This document shows, piece by piece, positions 41,382 to 50,810 of a stretch of 64,000 nt of DNA. Source of the DNA: SZUA-229 sp041589175. Lineage in GTDB: Bacteria > Pseudomonadota > Gammaproteobacteria > SZUA-229. The position numbers were made by a program, and so were the translations under genes. The notes under the pieces are model-generated. The model was not told the DNA's origin and did no database searches. It worked only from the letters and a program-made list of their open reading frames with translations. Where the stretch lies: the NCBI GenBank assembly GCA_041589175.1, contig JBFHWF010000002.1, positions 1 to 64,000 on the forward strand, in the 5' to 3' direction. Each line of letters starts with the position of its first letter. The stretch's first letter is position 1.

Positions 41382-43286
41382 ATGACAGGAATCTTAAATA
41401 CATCAGTGAGCGGTCTTAAGGCGTTTCAGTCTGCCCTTAATACCACCTCGCATAATATCGCCAATGTGCAGACGGATGGCTATAGTCGCCAGCGCGTCGA
41501 GCTGGATACGCGTCCACCACAACAGTTTGGCAATATCTTTATTGGCCAGGGTGTGGGTGTTACCGATGTGCAGCGTATTATCGATGAGTTTGTCACCGCT
41601 AATATCCGGGAATTCAGTTCATCGTTTAATCGCCTGGAAATGATGGAAACCTTTGCCAGTCGCCTGGAGAACCTGATTGCCGATGAAAATGGCAGCCTGC
41701 TACCCGCACTGGACGATTTCTTTAACGCCGCCAGTGATGTCGCTAATGACCCCAGCTCGCCAGCACCGCGGGTGACATTGATCGCTGCGGCGGAAAATCT
41801 ACAGGCTCGGTTCACCTCTCTTTCAACCGAAATGCAGAATCTGGATCAGGAGGTCGACCGTCGCATCCAGTTTGAAGTGGCAGACATCAATGCCATCACA
41901 ACTGAAATTGCACGAATTAACGATAATATTGAACGCATTAGCAGTACGGATAACGAGCCCGCCGATTTGCTGGATAAACGCGATCAATTACTGCAACAGC
42001 TATCTGAAAAAGTTTCAGTGACAGTCGTTGAACAGACAGATGGAATTATTAATGTACTCGTTGGCTCCGGGCAATTACTCGTAACGGGAGCGATCACCAA
42101 TCAGTTATCAGCAGTGGTTGATCCGAATAATACGGATCGGCTGGGAATTCAGCTGGTAAGTAATAGTGGTAGTGTAAATATTACGAGCAGTATCAGTGGT
42201 GGCTCGCTGGGTGGCCTGCTAGATTTTCGTGATAACGTGCTAACCGATACGCAAAACAGTCTTGGGCGAACAGCGATAGCACTGGCAGAAACCTTTAATA
42301 GTCAGCATCGTGATGGCTATGACCTGAATGGTAATCTGGGCACAGATTTTTTTAGTGTGAGTGCACCACAGGTGCTGGGCGCAACAACCAATAATCCAGC
42401 AACGGGTACGCCTACGGCGGTAATCAGTGATGTGACAGCACTTACTATTTCTGACTATCGTGCAGACTTCGTCGGTGGTAATTACACCATAACACGTCTT
42501 AGTGACAATGCCGTAGTGGCGGGTCCTGCAGTTGGTCCAGTGTTTGCGAATGTGGATGGTGTGGATTTTGATTTTACCGGTATAGGGGCAGTGGCCGGTG
42601 ATTCCTTTATCTTCCGTCCAACACGACAGGGTGCAGAGAGTTTTCGCACGCTGATTACCGATGTCAATGATATTGCCGCGGCATCACCGATACGCGGTGT
42701 CGATACCACCGCTAATATCGGTGATGTGACAATTTCAAATGAAACCGTGACTGATGTGACTGATGCTAATTTGCTAAACACGGTTACCGTGACCTTCAAT
42801 ACACCGGCAAACACCTTTGATGTGTTTGATGTTACGGGTGCCGCGCTGTTAGCCGGTGGCGTTGCCTATACCGATGGTATGACGATTAGTTTTAATGGCT
42901 GGTCGGCAACTTTAAATGGTAGTCCACAGCCCGGTGATGTACTCACAATCGAAGAGAATACCGGCGCTGCAACAGATAACCGTAATGCACTATTCTTTGC
43001 AGACCTGAGTAATCAGCAGTTTATCGGTGGTAATACGGCAAGCTATGAACAATCATACAGCGCAATGACAGCAAACGTGGGTGCGGTGACTCAACAAATC
43101 AAGATTAATCGTGATGTGGAAGAAAGCATGCTGAATGCTTCCGTGGCAGAACGCGAGTCCATATCAGGCGTGAATCTGGATGAAGAGGCGGCTAATCTGA
43201 TTCGATTCCAGCAGGCTTACCAGGCATCCGCCAGGGTTGTGCAGACAGCGCAAACTATTTTTCAGACATTACTAGATGCAACCTAG
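41382..43286 (+). CDS. flgK: Hook-associated protein 1 FlgK
   Basis: First junction protein between hook and filament. The 634 residues start with NTSVSGLKAFQSALNTTSHN and end with the FlgK motif GVNLDEEAANLIRFQQAYQASARVV. The length is above the 550 of enteric FlgK because the middle contains two beta modules (about 345-410 and 460-530) of the form (strand) ... DG ... F(N/D)G ... GD(S/V)(F/L). FlgN should be its chaperone. It starts 53 bases after flgJ. Confidence 0.95.
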   Translation: MTGILNTSVSGLKAFQSALNTTSHNIANVQTDGYSRQRVELDTRPPQQFGNIFIGQGVGVTDVQRIIDEFVTANIREFSSSFNRLEMMETFASRLENLIADENGSLLPALDDFFNAASDVANDPSSPAPRVTLIAAAENLQARFTSLSTEMQNLDQEVDRRIQFEVADINAITTEIARINDNIERISSTDNEPADLLDKRDQLLQQLSEKVSVTVVEQTDGIINVLVGSGQLLVTGAITNQLSAVVDPNNTDRLGIQLVSNSGSVNITSSISGGSLGGLLDFRDNVLTDTQNSLGRTAIALAETFNSQHRDGYDLNGNLGTDFFSVSAPQVLGATTNNPATGTPTAVISDVTALTISDYRADFVGGNYTITRLSDNAVVAGPAVGPVFANVDGVDFDFTGIGAVAGDSFIFRPTRQGAESFRTLITDVNDIAAASPIRGVDTTANIGDVTISNETVTDVTDANLLNTVTVTFNTPANTFDVFDVTGAALLAGGVAYTDGMTISFNGWSATLNGSPQPGDVLTIEENTGAATDNRNALFFADLSNQQFIGGNTASYEQSYSAMTANVGAVTQQIKINRDVEESMLNASVAERESISGVNLDEEAANLIRFQQAYQASARVVQTAQTIFQTLLDAT

Positions 43287-43304
43287 ATATAAGAGATTGA
43301 TACC

Positions 43305-44513
43305 ATGCGTGTTTCAACTTCACTGATTTACACTCAAAGTTTGCGGAATATGTTGCAGCAACAATCTGAGGTTATTCGTACACAGCAACAGCTGGCAACA
43401 GGTAAGCAGAATCTTGTGCCGTCTGATGATCCAAGCACGGCTTCTAGAATTCTGGATTTGAATGATGCATTAAATAAGATTGGCCAATATGAAGAAAATG
43501 CAAACTTTGCGGTACAGCGACTTGGTGTAGAAGAAAGTATCCTTGGGAGTGTAGAAAACCTGTTGCAGAGAGTCAGGGAGCTGACTATTCAGGCGGGGAA
43601 TCTGGCGACCCTGGATCCAGTCTCCAAGGTTGCAATAGCGGATGAGATTAGAGAATTAAATAATGAGCTCTTTAATCTGGTAAACACGAGAGATGTCAAC
43701 GGTGAATACCTGTTCTCTGGTTATCAGACCGGTACACAGCCATTCACTATTGATGCTTCGGGAAACTATGTTTATAACGGTGATCAGGGGCAATTGGAAT
43801 TGCAGATAGGTGAAAATCGAAAGATCCTGACTAATGATTCAGGTGCAGACGTATTTCAATTGATCCGTAATGGTAATGGTTCATTTATTACTGATAATAA
43901 TATAGCAAACACAGGGAATGGTGTGATATCGACAGGCAGTGTGCTGAATCCATCGGCATTTCTAAGTGATGACTATACGATACGATTTACTAGTGCAACA
44001 ACGTATGAAGTTGATAATAATACTACTGGTGCAGTTAATATAATCGGAGCTCAGGCATATACAGATGGTGGTTCAATTTCATTTGATGGTTTGGAAGTGT
44101 CGATATCAGGCACACCTGCAGTTGGTGATAGTTTTACTGTTAACGCGAGCCGTAACCAGAGCATTATGACGACGCTACGAGATTTGAGTAGTGCGATAAC
44201 AGGTACAACGAGCTCACCAGCGGGTAATGCACAGTATATTCAAAGTATTGCGTCAGCGCTTAATAATATTGACCGTGGAATGGAAAATATTATTGAAGTG
44301 CGAACTCGTGTAGGCGCGCGCCTCAACTCGATTGATGCGCAACGTGATGACAACGATGCTCGTAAATTGCAGTTTACATCGGTGAAATCTGATATCGAGG
44401 ATTTGGATTTTGCGGAAGCGATTAGCCGTCTGACGTTTCAGTCTACTGCGCTACAGGCTTCACAACAGACATTTGCACGTGTCCAAGATCTTTCCCTGTT
44501 TGATTTTATTTAG
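43305..44513 (+). CDS. flgL: Hook-associated protein 3 FlgL
   Basis: Second junction protein, flagellin-like at both ends. The 402 residues start with MRVSTSLIYTQSLRNMLQQQ and include LATGKQNLVPSDDPSTASRIL; the C-terminal helix is AISRLTFQSTALQASQQTFARV. The middle contains one module (about 225-285) similar to those in FlgK, with AYTDGGSISFDGLEVSISG and VGDSFTV. The gene looks more AT-rich than flgB-flgJ. It is last in the plus-strand hook cluster. Confidence 0.95.
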   Translation: MRVSTSLIYTQSLRNMLQQQSEVIRTQQQLATGKQNLVPSDDPSTASRILDLNDALNKIGQYEENANFAVQRLGVEESILGSVENLLQRVRELTIQAGNLATLDPVSKVAIADEIRELNNELFNLVNTRDVNGEYLFSGYQTGTQPFTIDASGNYVYNGDQGQLELQIGENRKILTNDSGADVFQLIRNGNGSFITDNNIANTGNGVISTGSVLNPSAFLSDDYTIRFTSATTYEVDNNTTGAVNIIGAQAYTDGGSISFDGLEVSISGTPAVGDSFTVNASRNQSIMTTLRDLSSAITGTTSSPAGNAQYIQSIASALNNIDRGMENIIEVRTRVGARLNSIDAQRDDNDARKLQFTSVKSDIEDLDFAEAISRLTFQSTALQASQQTFARVQDLSLFDFI

Positions 44514-44545
44514 CGTGCTATCAATTTCGATATATAGTTCAGTTC

Positions 44546-44866
44546 TCAGGAATTATCGAGATAACTGTTAATAGCGGATTTTGATTTTGCTGCTGATGAT
44601 TTTTTGTTCATCAAAACTTGTTGATGGCTCTTGGCTATTTCAATTAGGTGGTTATTTAAATCAGCAATGGTTTCCAGTTGATTGCGTATTTTTTGCTGTA
44701 TTGAAGAGGTTTCGTAACTTACTTTATCATGTATATCACGAATAATGGCATCTCTCTGCTCAATTAGAGAGTGAATCTCATTCCATTCATCATTTCTAGC
44801 GTTATCAAGTGCATGCTCTGTAAGCTGGTAGGCTTGTAGAGAGAGGTTGATAAGGTGGCTATCCAT
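44546..44866 (-). CDS. FliT-like flagellar chaperone
   Basis: A 106-residue all-helical protein with no membrane segment. Composition, size and place right after fliS (4-base gap, same strand) point to the FliT family, the chaperone for FliD, although sequence identity within that family is low. The N-terminus (YQLTEHALDNARNDEWNEIHSLIEQRDAII) is the clearest similarity. It converges on flgL, with a 32-base gap. Confidence 0.65.
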   Translation of the reverse strand: MDSHLINLSLQAYQLTEHALDNARNDEWNEIHSLIEQRDAIIRDIHDKVSYETSSIQQKIRNQLETIADLNNHLIEIAKSHQQVLMNKKSSAAKSKSAINSYLDNS

Positions 44867-44869
44867 TTC

Positions 44870-45313
44870 CTAAGGGGTTGCCTGTGCGGCTGTCTGGCTT
44901 TTCTCTGAGCGGAATGTACTCGCCTCTGGAGTGTTTTCGATAGAATCCCAGGCTGATTTTATTTCATTCAGAAGGTCGAGGGTTTCTGTTAAGTGTTCGG
45001 AGACGTTGTCATTGTTTGCCTGTAGCAGGCGCATTTCCATGTAAGCATAAAGGTCGTCAAGGTTTGCAGCGATTTCACCGCCTTTATTCATGTCGACGCT
45101 ATTACGTAAGCCATTAATAATGGCAATTGCCTTGCTGATCATTTCACCTTTCTGAGCAACCTCATTACGCTGCATGTGGCCTTCAGCGGCTTTGATGCGC
45201 ACAATGGCACCATCAATTAGCATCTGTATTAACTGATGTGGGTTGGCGTGATCAATCTTGCTTTGCAGGTCCATGCTGCCATATTGTTGAGCTGCTGAGA
45301 GATTGCGTTTCAT
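44870..45313 (-). CDS. fliS: Flagellin export chaperone FliS
   Basis: Binds unfolded FliC in the cytoplasm and prevents its polymerisation. The 147 residues contain ANPHQLIQMLIDGAIVRIK-type helix 1 (HANPHQLIQMLIDGA), KGEMISKAIAIINGLR and the NLDDLYAYMEMRLLQAN signature. It follows fliD by 29 bases and precedes the FliT-like gene. Confidence 0.95.
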   Translation of the reverse strand: MKRNLSAAQQYGSMDLQSKIDHANPHQLIQMLIDGAIVRIKAAEGHMQRNEVAQKGEMISKAIAIINGLRNSVDMNKGGEIAANLDDLYAYMEMRLLQANNDNVSEHLTETLDLLNEIKSAWDSIENTPEASTFRSEKSQTAAQATP

Positions 45314-45342
45314 GTTGTTCTCCAGGTTAATCAGGTCAGTTA

Positions 45343-46749
45343 TTACTTTTTGACACTGTTTGGTTTGGGTAAGTTACTAATTGCCTGTGTCAGGAAGTCA
45401 CCGGATGCTGTGAGTTGTTGTACCAGATTGTCCATGGCAATAAATTGAGCGAGTAGACGTGCTTCATAGGCTTCCATGCGGTCAGCAAGTTGTGAGCGTT
45501 GTTCACCTATATCATTGATGCTGTTATTTAGTCCATCGGTTTTGGAGTCAAGTATTCCATTGACCTTGACATAATCATTAATGACGTCATCCAGTACCGT
45601 GGCTATACCATCATTGGCAGTGAACAGATTTGTTAGTGTATCAAGCTCATCTTCAATAACTGAGTTTAGATCGCTAGTATCAATGCTCAGTGTGTCATCA
45701 TCGTTTGTTGTGATGCCGATTGCAGCCAGTGAACTGAAGTCGCTATTGCTAATGCTTTTTACCTGAGCGGTTATATTACTTCGTACTGTGCTCAGAATAC
45801 CTCGTGCCAGTGCATCGCCAAGCAGAGCGCCACTGGTTCCACCTTCGCTATAGGCAGTTAATGATTTCATGGTTTTTATGAAGTCATTGTATTTGTCGAC
45901 CATGCTTTCAACCGCTGATGTGATTTTTTCGGTATCAAGAGAAGTCGTAAGAGTATGATCGACAGCAGGGTCAGCCTTATGTAGTTCCAGTGTTACACCG
46001 TCTATGGCATTCTCAATAGTATTGCTACTACTGGTGACGCTCAGAGTATCGATTAAAATGATGGCATCCTGAGCAGGGTTAAGCTGTGTAAGGTTGGTAA
46101 CACCAGAGCCGGGGAGTGGGTCATATACAAGCTGTTGCAGATCGCCTTCGCCACCATTAACTGCTGTCACGGTTATGGCATTATCACTTCCAGTCCCATC
46201 AGCTGTTAAAACCAATCGTGTTTCTGTACCACCGACACCATCATCCACATTGACGAGGGTCGCAGATACACCAGTGTTAGTTGCTGCATTATTGATGGCA
46301 TCACGAATGCCAGCTACCGATTTGTTACTGTCATCTATTGTCAGTGTAAAGGCGTCAGTGCCAATCTTGATGGTGAGGCTGCCAGTGCCTACCACTGTGG
46401 ATGAGCTGGCAAATCCAGATGATGATAGTTTGTGTGATTCAGCAAGTTGGCTGACCTGGATCGTGTAATTAGCAAGTACAGCCGATGTGTCAGCGGTTGC
46501 GGTAAAAATGCTTTTATCTGAAGAACTTGCCTTACGATTATCGTAGCTGCCTGTTGAACTCAGTGCAGTCAGAGTTGAGCGTAAATCAGACATCGCACCT
46601 TTTACAATTCCGAACGAGGACAGTTGAGTTTGTAACTGAGCTTCCTGTCTATCCAGAAATGCGGTTTTTGGCGCAGACTCTGCGTTGACCAGGTTGGTTA
46701 CTAGCGAGTTTATGTCCAGTCCAGAACCGATGCCGGCAGATGTGAGCAT
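45343..46749 (-). CDS. fliD: Filament cap protein FliD
   Basis: Pentameric cap that folds flagellin at the filament tip. The 468 residues start with SAGIGSGLDINSLVTNLVNAE and include the conserved FLDRQEAQLQTQLSSFG. The C-terminal helix has RMEAYEARLLAQFIAMDNLV. It has a sigma-54 promoter of its own and is followed by fliS and the FliT-like gene. Confidence 0.95.
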   Translation of the reverse strand: MLTSAGIGSGLDINSLVTNLVNAESAPKTAFLDRQEAQLQTQLSSFGIVKGAMSDLRSTLTALSSTGSYDNRKASSSDKSIFTATADTSAVLANYTIQVSQLAESHKLSSSGFASSSTVVGTGSLTIKIGTDAFTLTIDDSNKSVAGIRDAINNAATNTGVSATLVNVDDGVGGTETRLVLTADGTGSDNAITVTAVNGGEGDLQQLVYDPLPGSGVTNLTQLNPAQDAIILIDTLSVTSSSNTIENAIDGVTLELHKADPAVDHTLTTSLDTEKITSAVESMVDKYNDFIKTMKSLTAYSEGGTSGALLGDALARGILSTVRSNITAQVKSISNSDFSSLAAIGITTNDDDTLSIDTSDLNSVIEDELDTLTNLFTANDGIATVLDDVINDYVKVNGILDSKTDGLNNSINDIGEQRSQLADRMEAYEARLLAQFIAMDNLVQQLTASGDFLTQAISNLPKPNSVKK

Positions 46750-46834
46750 GGTGTGATACCTCTTCGAGATGCTCGAGTGAAATGTTTATGGTCCAACTGT
46801 AAAGTATAGCAAACAACTTCTACTTCACAGTTGA

Positions 46835-46850
46835 AGCAAGAACAGTACCA
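46835..46850 (-). promoter_or_regulatory. Sigma-54 promoter of fliD
   Basis: On the minus strand TGGTACTGTTCTTGCT has GG and GC ten bases apart and TTGC at -12; the -24 box is TGGTAC instead of TGGCAC. Predicted start about 46825, 76 bases before the fliD ATG. Confidence 0.75.
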
Positions 46851-46889
46851 ATACCGTCCATGGTATGGTTTTCCAGTTAGTGCATCTTC

Positions 46890-47282
46890 CTATGCCTGAT
46901 CTCTAAATAAGAGACCTTGTATTTCTTCAAGGTTTTTAATGCGTTCCAGAGCTTCCTTTGAGGGAATCTGTCGTATCACTTCATCCGTTGAGGCGTCAGT
47001 GACAGTCACAACAGTACGACCACTTTCCTTATCTACTCTGAAGTTCAGATCACGTTGAGTTTGCTGAACAAAGTCATTCAGCCTCTCTACTACGTCATTC
47101 AGACGCTCTTCCATGTTTTCGGTAACTTGCTCGACGGCATCGGTTTGCCGCGGAGCTACATTACTGTCGACAGGGTTGCCGCTTTGAGTGACAGCAGGTG
47201 TTTCACTGTTTGCATTTTTTGCAGGCGTAGCAGGGCTCTGACTGGGGACTGTCGAGGTATAATTAGTAACCATATTATTCAT
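46890..47282 (-). CDS. flaG: Flagellar protein FlaG
   Basis: A 130-residue protein with a variable N-terminal half and the conserved FlaG C-terminus (RDLNFRVDKESGRTVVTV, TDEVIRQIPSKEALE). FlaG affects filament length in Pseudomonas and Vibrio, where it also lies between fliC and fliD. It is 73 bases after fliC, with a hairpin between them. It probably shares the fliC transcript. Confidence 0.92.
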   Translation of the reverse strand: MNNMVTNYTSTVPSQSPATPAKNANSETPAVTQSGNPVDSNVAPRQTDAVEQVTENMEERLNDVVERLNDFVQQTQRDLNFRVDKESGRTVVTVTDASTDEVIRQIPSKEALERIKNLEEIQGLLFRDQA

Positions 47283-47309
47283 GGTGCTAACTCCTGATTA
47301 TCGTGTCCA

Positions 47310-47337
47310 GGGGAAGCAGGTTTTCACCCGCTTCCCC
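47310..47337 (-). terminator. Hairpin between fliC and flaG
   Basis: GGGGAAGC (47310-47317) pairs with GCTTCCCC (47330-47337) with extra inner pairs. No T-run follows on the minus strand, so it is probably a partial terminator or stabiliser that reduces flaG expression relative to fliC. Confidence 0.5.
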
Positions 47338-47355
47338 ATGTCGAGATCCCTACGC

Positions 47356-48864
47356 TTATTGCAGTAGTGAAAGAACGTTCTGAGGAATCGCATTAGCCTG
47401 AGCTAGCATCGCGGTACCTGCCTGTTGCAGAATCTGCGTACGTGTCAGGTTTGAGGTTTCCAGAGCAAAGTCAGCATCCAGTACACGAGATCGTGCAGCT
47501 GAAACGTTGTTGGAAACATTCTCCAGATTGGCGATAGTTGATTCCATACGATTCTGGATCGCACCCAGTGTCGCACGTTGTGAGTCAATGCCCTGAATCG
47601 CCGCGTCGATAATGGAGATCGCAGCCTGTGCACCTGCAGCAGTACCGATATCAACACTGTCAACCGAGGTAAAGGTAGAAGCAAATGAGGCAGAAGCGAA
47701 TACCGTCGCGTTAGCACCACTGACGCTGAAAGCAGATGCGCTGTCAACACGCAGCTGACCAGTAATACGTGTTGAGTCAGTTGCACTGGCAGCAGCGTCT
47801 ACCAGGTTAGTTGTTTCTGCCGTTGTGGCTGTACCATCGTAGTTCAGTGAGGTAACGGTAATCGTACCTGTACCATCATCTGCAGTACCTACGTCCCAGT
47901 TCGTGATGGTAATGTCATCGCCATTAGTATTGGTCAGGTCTAGTGTAGAACCATTTGAAACCGCAGTGATACCTGTGGTAGCTGCCTGCAGGTTAATAGC
48001 ATCTGCCAGGCCTTGTAGGTCAGATGTGTTGGTGACGTTGACACTGATGGATACACTAGCACTACCACCACCGTTGTTAGCGGTAGCCAGGTCGAATGCA
48101 ACTACGCCTGTGGTATCCAGTGCGCTAAGTCGAACCCGTGTAACGGCGTCTGCAGATACACCGGTTGAGCCAGTGTCGGCGTTTATAGCGGCAGCAATTT
48201 GGCTTGCTGCATCTGTTGCAGAATAGTTGGCTACTGCTGAACCCAGTGAACCGGCTACCGTGAATGTTGTGCCGGCGACTGTGCTTGCAGGAATGGCTGC
48301 GGCTGCAGCTTCAACTGCACCCAGACCTGAGCCGTCTGCATCGAAACGGTGACTACCGATATCGGTGGCGCGTGCTGCAGACAGTGAAACGTTAACGGTT
48401 TCATTGGCAAATGCACCTACCTGGAAGGCTTCACCTGAGAAAGTGCCATCCAGTACATTTCTGTTGCCGTATGTGGTGGTTTCGGCAATACGGGTTAATT
48501 CCTGTTGTAGCTGGGCAACTTCCTGCTGTAGTGCAGCACGGTCAGAGCCAGAGTTACTGCCGTTAGCTGACTGGATTGACAGCTCACGCATACGTTGCAG
48601 GATGTTGGTAGATTCTTGAAGAGCACCTTCAGTGACTTGTGAAATGGAGATGGCGTCATTTGCATTTCGTACAGCCTGATTAAGACCACGAATCTGAGAG
48701 GTGAAACGGTCGGCAATTGCCAGACCTGCAGCGTCATCTTTTGCGCTATTAATACGCAGACCAGTAGATAAGCGTTGTAGCGAGGTTTGCAGTGAGCTTT
48801 GGCTTCGATTCAAGCTGCTCTGGGCAAACAGAGAAGAAATATTAGTGTTTACGATTTGTGGCAT
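47356..48864 (-). CDS. fliC: Flagellin FliC
   Basis: The filament subunit, exported by the flagellar type III system. The 502 residues have the conserved N-terminal D0/D1 (VNTNISSLFAQSSLNRSQSS, RLSTGLRINSAKDDAAGLAIA) and C-terminal D1/D0 (QNRMESTIANLENVSNNVSA, AGTAMLAQANAIPQNVLSLLQ). The surface-exposed middle (about 150-395) is rich in Ala, Thr, Ser and Asp. Only one flagellin gene is in the window. A sigma-28 promoter lies upstream. Confidence 0.97.
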   Translation of the reverse strand: MPQIVNTNISSLFAQSSLNRSQSSLQTSLQRLSTGLRINSAKDDAAGLAIADRFTSQIRGLNQAVRNANDAISISQVTEGALQESTNILQRMRELSIQSANGSNSGSDRAALQQEVAQLQQELTRIAETTTYGNRNVLDGTFSGEAFQVGAFANETVNVSLSAARATDIGSHRFDADGSGLGAVEAAAAAIPASTVAGTTFTVAGSLGSAVANYSATDAASQIAAAINADTGSTGVSADAVTRVRLSALDTTGVVAFDLATANNGGGSASVSISVNVTNTSDLQGLADAINLQAATTGITAVSNGSTLDLTNTNGDDITITNWDVGTADDGTGTITVTSLNYDGTATTAETTNLVDAAASATDSTRITGQLRVDSASAFSVSGANATVFASASFASTFTSVDSVDIGTAAGAQAAISIIDAAIQGIDSQRATLGAIQNRMESTIANLENVSNNVSAARSRVLDADFALETSNLTRTQILQQAGTAMLAQANAIPQNVLSLLQ

Positions 48865-48961
48865 GGTTGATTCCTCCCTTCCAGTAAAACCCTGTGTTTT
48901 AAAGGAAGTAATGGTTGCGCTTGTTAGCGTAAAATCGAGCTAAATGCTTCGTTCAACCAGC

Positions 48962-48988
48962 TTAGCGGCGGCCAGTGGAAAAACTTTA
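48962..48988 (-). promoter_or_regulatory. Sigma-28 (FliA) promoter of fliC
   Basis: On the minus strand TAAAGTTT, 11 bases, then GCCGCTAA: perfect -35 and 7/8 match to -10 at standard spacing. The long leader (about 90 bases) before the fliC ATG is usual for flagellin genes. Confidence 0.9.
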
Positions 48989-49218
48989 AGAAAAAAAATC
49001 TCAAAACGCCTTATTGACCAGTGAATCGGGAAAATTTCACCTCTAATCTACTGATATTTATAGCATAAAGCATCTCGTCCTGGTGACAGACGGTCACTCT
49101 GCTGGTCGTAAAGTGGCTTTTATCGGACAAACTGACGCATCATCCGCCGTGGCGCGTTAGTTATGGAATAGTGCTGGCTAAGTTTATGAATTTATGAGGA
49201 ATATTGGGAGACAAAATT

Positions 49219-49246
49219 TTGACATTTGGCGTGTATCTGCTTTAAT
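49219..49246 (+). promoter_or_regulatory. Sigma-70-type promoter of fleQ
   Basis: TTGACA (49219-49224) is a perfect -35; TTTAAT (49241-49246), a 5/6 match to the -10, follows after 16 bases. Predicted start about 49253. FleQ at the top of the hierarchy is expected to use housekeeping sigma. Confidence 0.75.
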
Positions 49247-49280
49247 CCACATCAGTGAAATGAAAAACCGCAGGTAACCC

Positions 49281-50810
49281 ATGGCAGATAGCCAGCAGAC
49301 ACGTCCCATACTCCTGGTCGAAGACGACCCCAGGCTATTTAATGAAATCCAGTCACTGATGACATTCCTCGATCTGGAGGCTCGTTTTGTGAATGAGCTT
49401 GATGCGCTTCCCGGGGCGATGCAGCAGGGTGATTTCCGGGTTGTTATGCTGGGTCAGTTCCATGGGGATGCCGACAGGAGCAGGGTTATCGAGCTGGCGG
49501 CTGCTGCGAAACTGCCGGTAATTCTATTTAATATAGATAACAACCTGCTGGAGAAGTACCAGTCCCAGTACGATCAGGTGGTATCGCTACTGGCTATGCC
49601 GCTTCGTTACGAGCCGGTGATGGAGGCGCTGGCGCAGGCCGATGCCCTGTCGCCCCAGGCAGATGCCGCCAGTGTCACCAGCCAGATCGCCCAGGTGCCC
49701 AAGCTGGGGGGCAGTAGCGCTGCCATTCAGTATGTACGAACCATGATCGAGCAGGTGGCAAAAACCGATGCCAGTGTATTGATACTGGGAGAGTCCGGGA
49801 CCGGCAAGGAAGTAGTGGCACGCAATATTCATGCGCTTTCCAATCGTTGTAAGGGTGGTTTCGTGCCGGTGAACTGCGGTGCGATTCCCGCTGACCTGCT
49901 GGAAAGTGAACTGTTTGGCCACGAGAAAGGCGCCTTTACCGGTGCGATTAGCTCGCGTCAGGGGCGCTTTGAGATGGCCGAGAAGGGCACGCTATTCCTT
50001 GATGAAATCGGCGATATGAGCCTGCCCATGCAGGTCAAGTTGCTACGCGTACTACAGGAGCGAACCTTCGAGCGGGTGGGGAGTAACCGCAGTATCCAGG
50101 CAGATGTGCGCATACTGGCAGCCACACACCGTAACCTGGAAGCCAATATCCGTGATGGTAAGTTTCGAGAAGACCTGTTTTATCGATTAAATGTATTCCC
50201 GATCGAAGTCCCCTCGTTAAGAGAGCGCCTTGAAGACGTGCCATTCCTGCTACAGGACCAGATCGATCGGCTGGAAGCGGAGAACCGTGGCTCGGTTCGC
50301 CTTACGGCGGCGGCCATGGAAATGCTTAGCCTGTACCAGTGGCCCGGTAATGTGCGTGAACTGGCCAACCTGGTAGAGCGACTGTCTATTTTATATCCGG
50401 AGAGTATCGTTGACGTGCAGCACCTGCCACCACGCTACCAGCAGGCGACACCGTCTACGCTACCCGCTGCACGCACTGCAACCGAGAAGCCACCCTTTAA
50501 TCCGGCACTGATGTTTGCCGATATGGATGATGATGAGCTGGATAGTACGCCTGCTCCAGAGCCATTGCCTGCTGATCTACCAGAAAGAATCAGTGCGGGA
50601 CTGGCCGAGCCCGCTATCACGCCAGAGTCAGCTGCACTGGGCGAGGAGGGAATCGACCTTAAGGAGCATCTGGCCAGTATGGAAGTTGAGTTAATCAAAC
50701 AGGCACTGGATAAAACCGATGGTGTGGTTGCCCATGCGGCGAAACTTCTGAAGATGCGGCGTACGACTCTGGTTGAGAAACTTAAGAAGTACAATATTAA
50801 AGCCAGTTAG
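49281..50810 (+). CDS. fleQ: Flagellar master regulator FleQ (FlrA), sigma-54 activator
   Basis: Switches on class II flagellar genes with sigma-54 and, in Pseudomonas, binds c-di-GMP. The 509 residues form a degenerate receiver-like N-terminal domain (the usual phospho-Asp position reads VVMLGQF, with no Asp), an AAA+ domain (about 145-385) with GESGTGKE (Walker A), GAFTGA (sigma-54 contact) and LFLDEIGDM (Walker B), and a C-terminal Fis-type HTH (TDGVVAHAAKLLKMRRTTLVEKL). An acidic linker of about 60 residues precedes the HTH. Divergent from fliC. Confidence 0.95.
   Translation: MADSQQTRPILLVEDDPRLFNEIQSLMTFLDLEARFVNELDALPGAMQQGDFRVVMLGQFHGDADRSRVIELAAAAKLPVILFNIDNNLLEKYQSQYDQVVSLLAMPLRYEPVMEALAQADALSPQADAASVTSQIAQVPKLGGSSAAIQYVRTMIEQVAKTDASVLILGESGTGKEVVARNIHALSNRCKGGFVPVNCGAIPADLLESELFGHEKGAFTGAISSRQGRFEMAEKGTLFLDEIGDMSLPMQVKLLRVLQERTFERVGSNRSIQADVRILAATHRNLEANIRDGKFREDLFYRLNVFPIEVPSLRERLEDVPFLLQDQIDRLEAENRGSVRLTAAAMEMLSLYQWPGNVRELANLVERLSILYPESIVDVQHLPPRYQQATPSTLPAARTATEKPPFNPALMFADMDDDELDSTPAPEPLPADLPERISAGLAEPAITPESAALGEEGIDLKEHLASMEVELIKQALDKTDGVVAHAAKLLKMRRTTLVEKLKKYNIKAS

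Larger units (their letters stand above)
48865..49280. other. Divergent control region between fliC and fleQ
   Basis: 416 bases. It carries the minus-strand sigma-28 promoter of fliC and the plus-strand sigma-70-like promoter of fleQ (annotated separately). A 5-bp inverted repeat GTGAC/GTCAC sits at 49083-49097 and could be an operator. I see no gene. Confidence 0.6.

Noticed and set aside
47316..47331. GG-N10-GC pattern on the minus strand between fliC and flaG
   Set aside because: It falls inside the hairpin and lacks the TGGCA part of the -24 box; probably chance.
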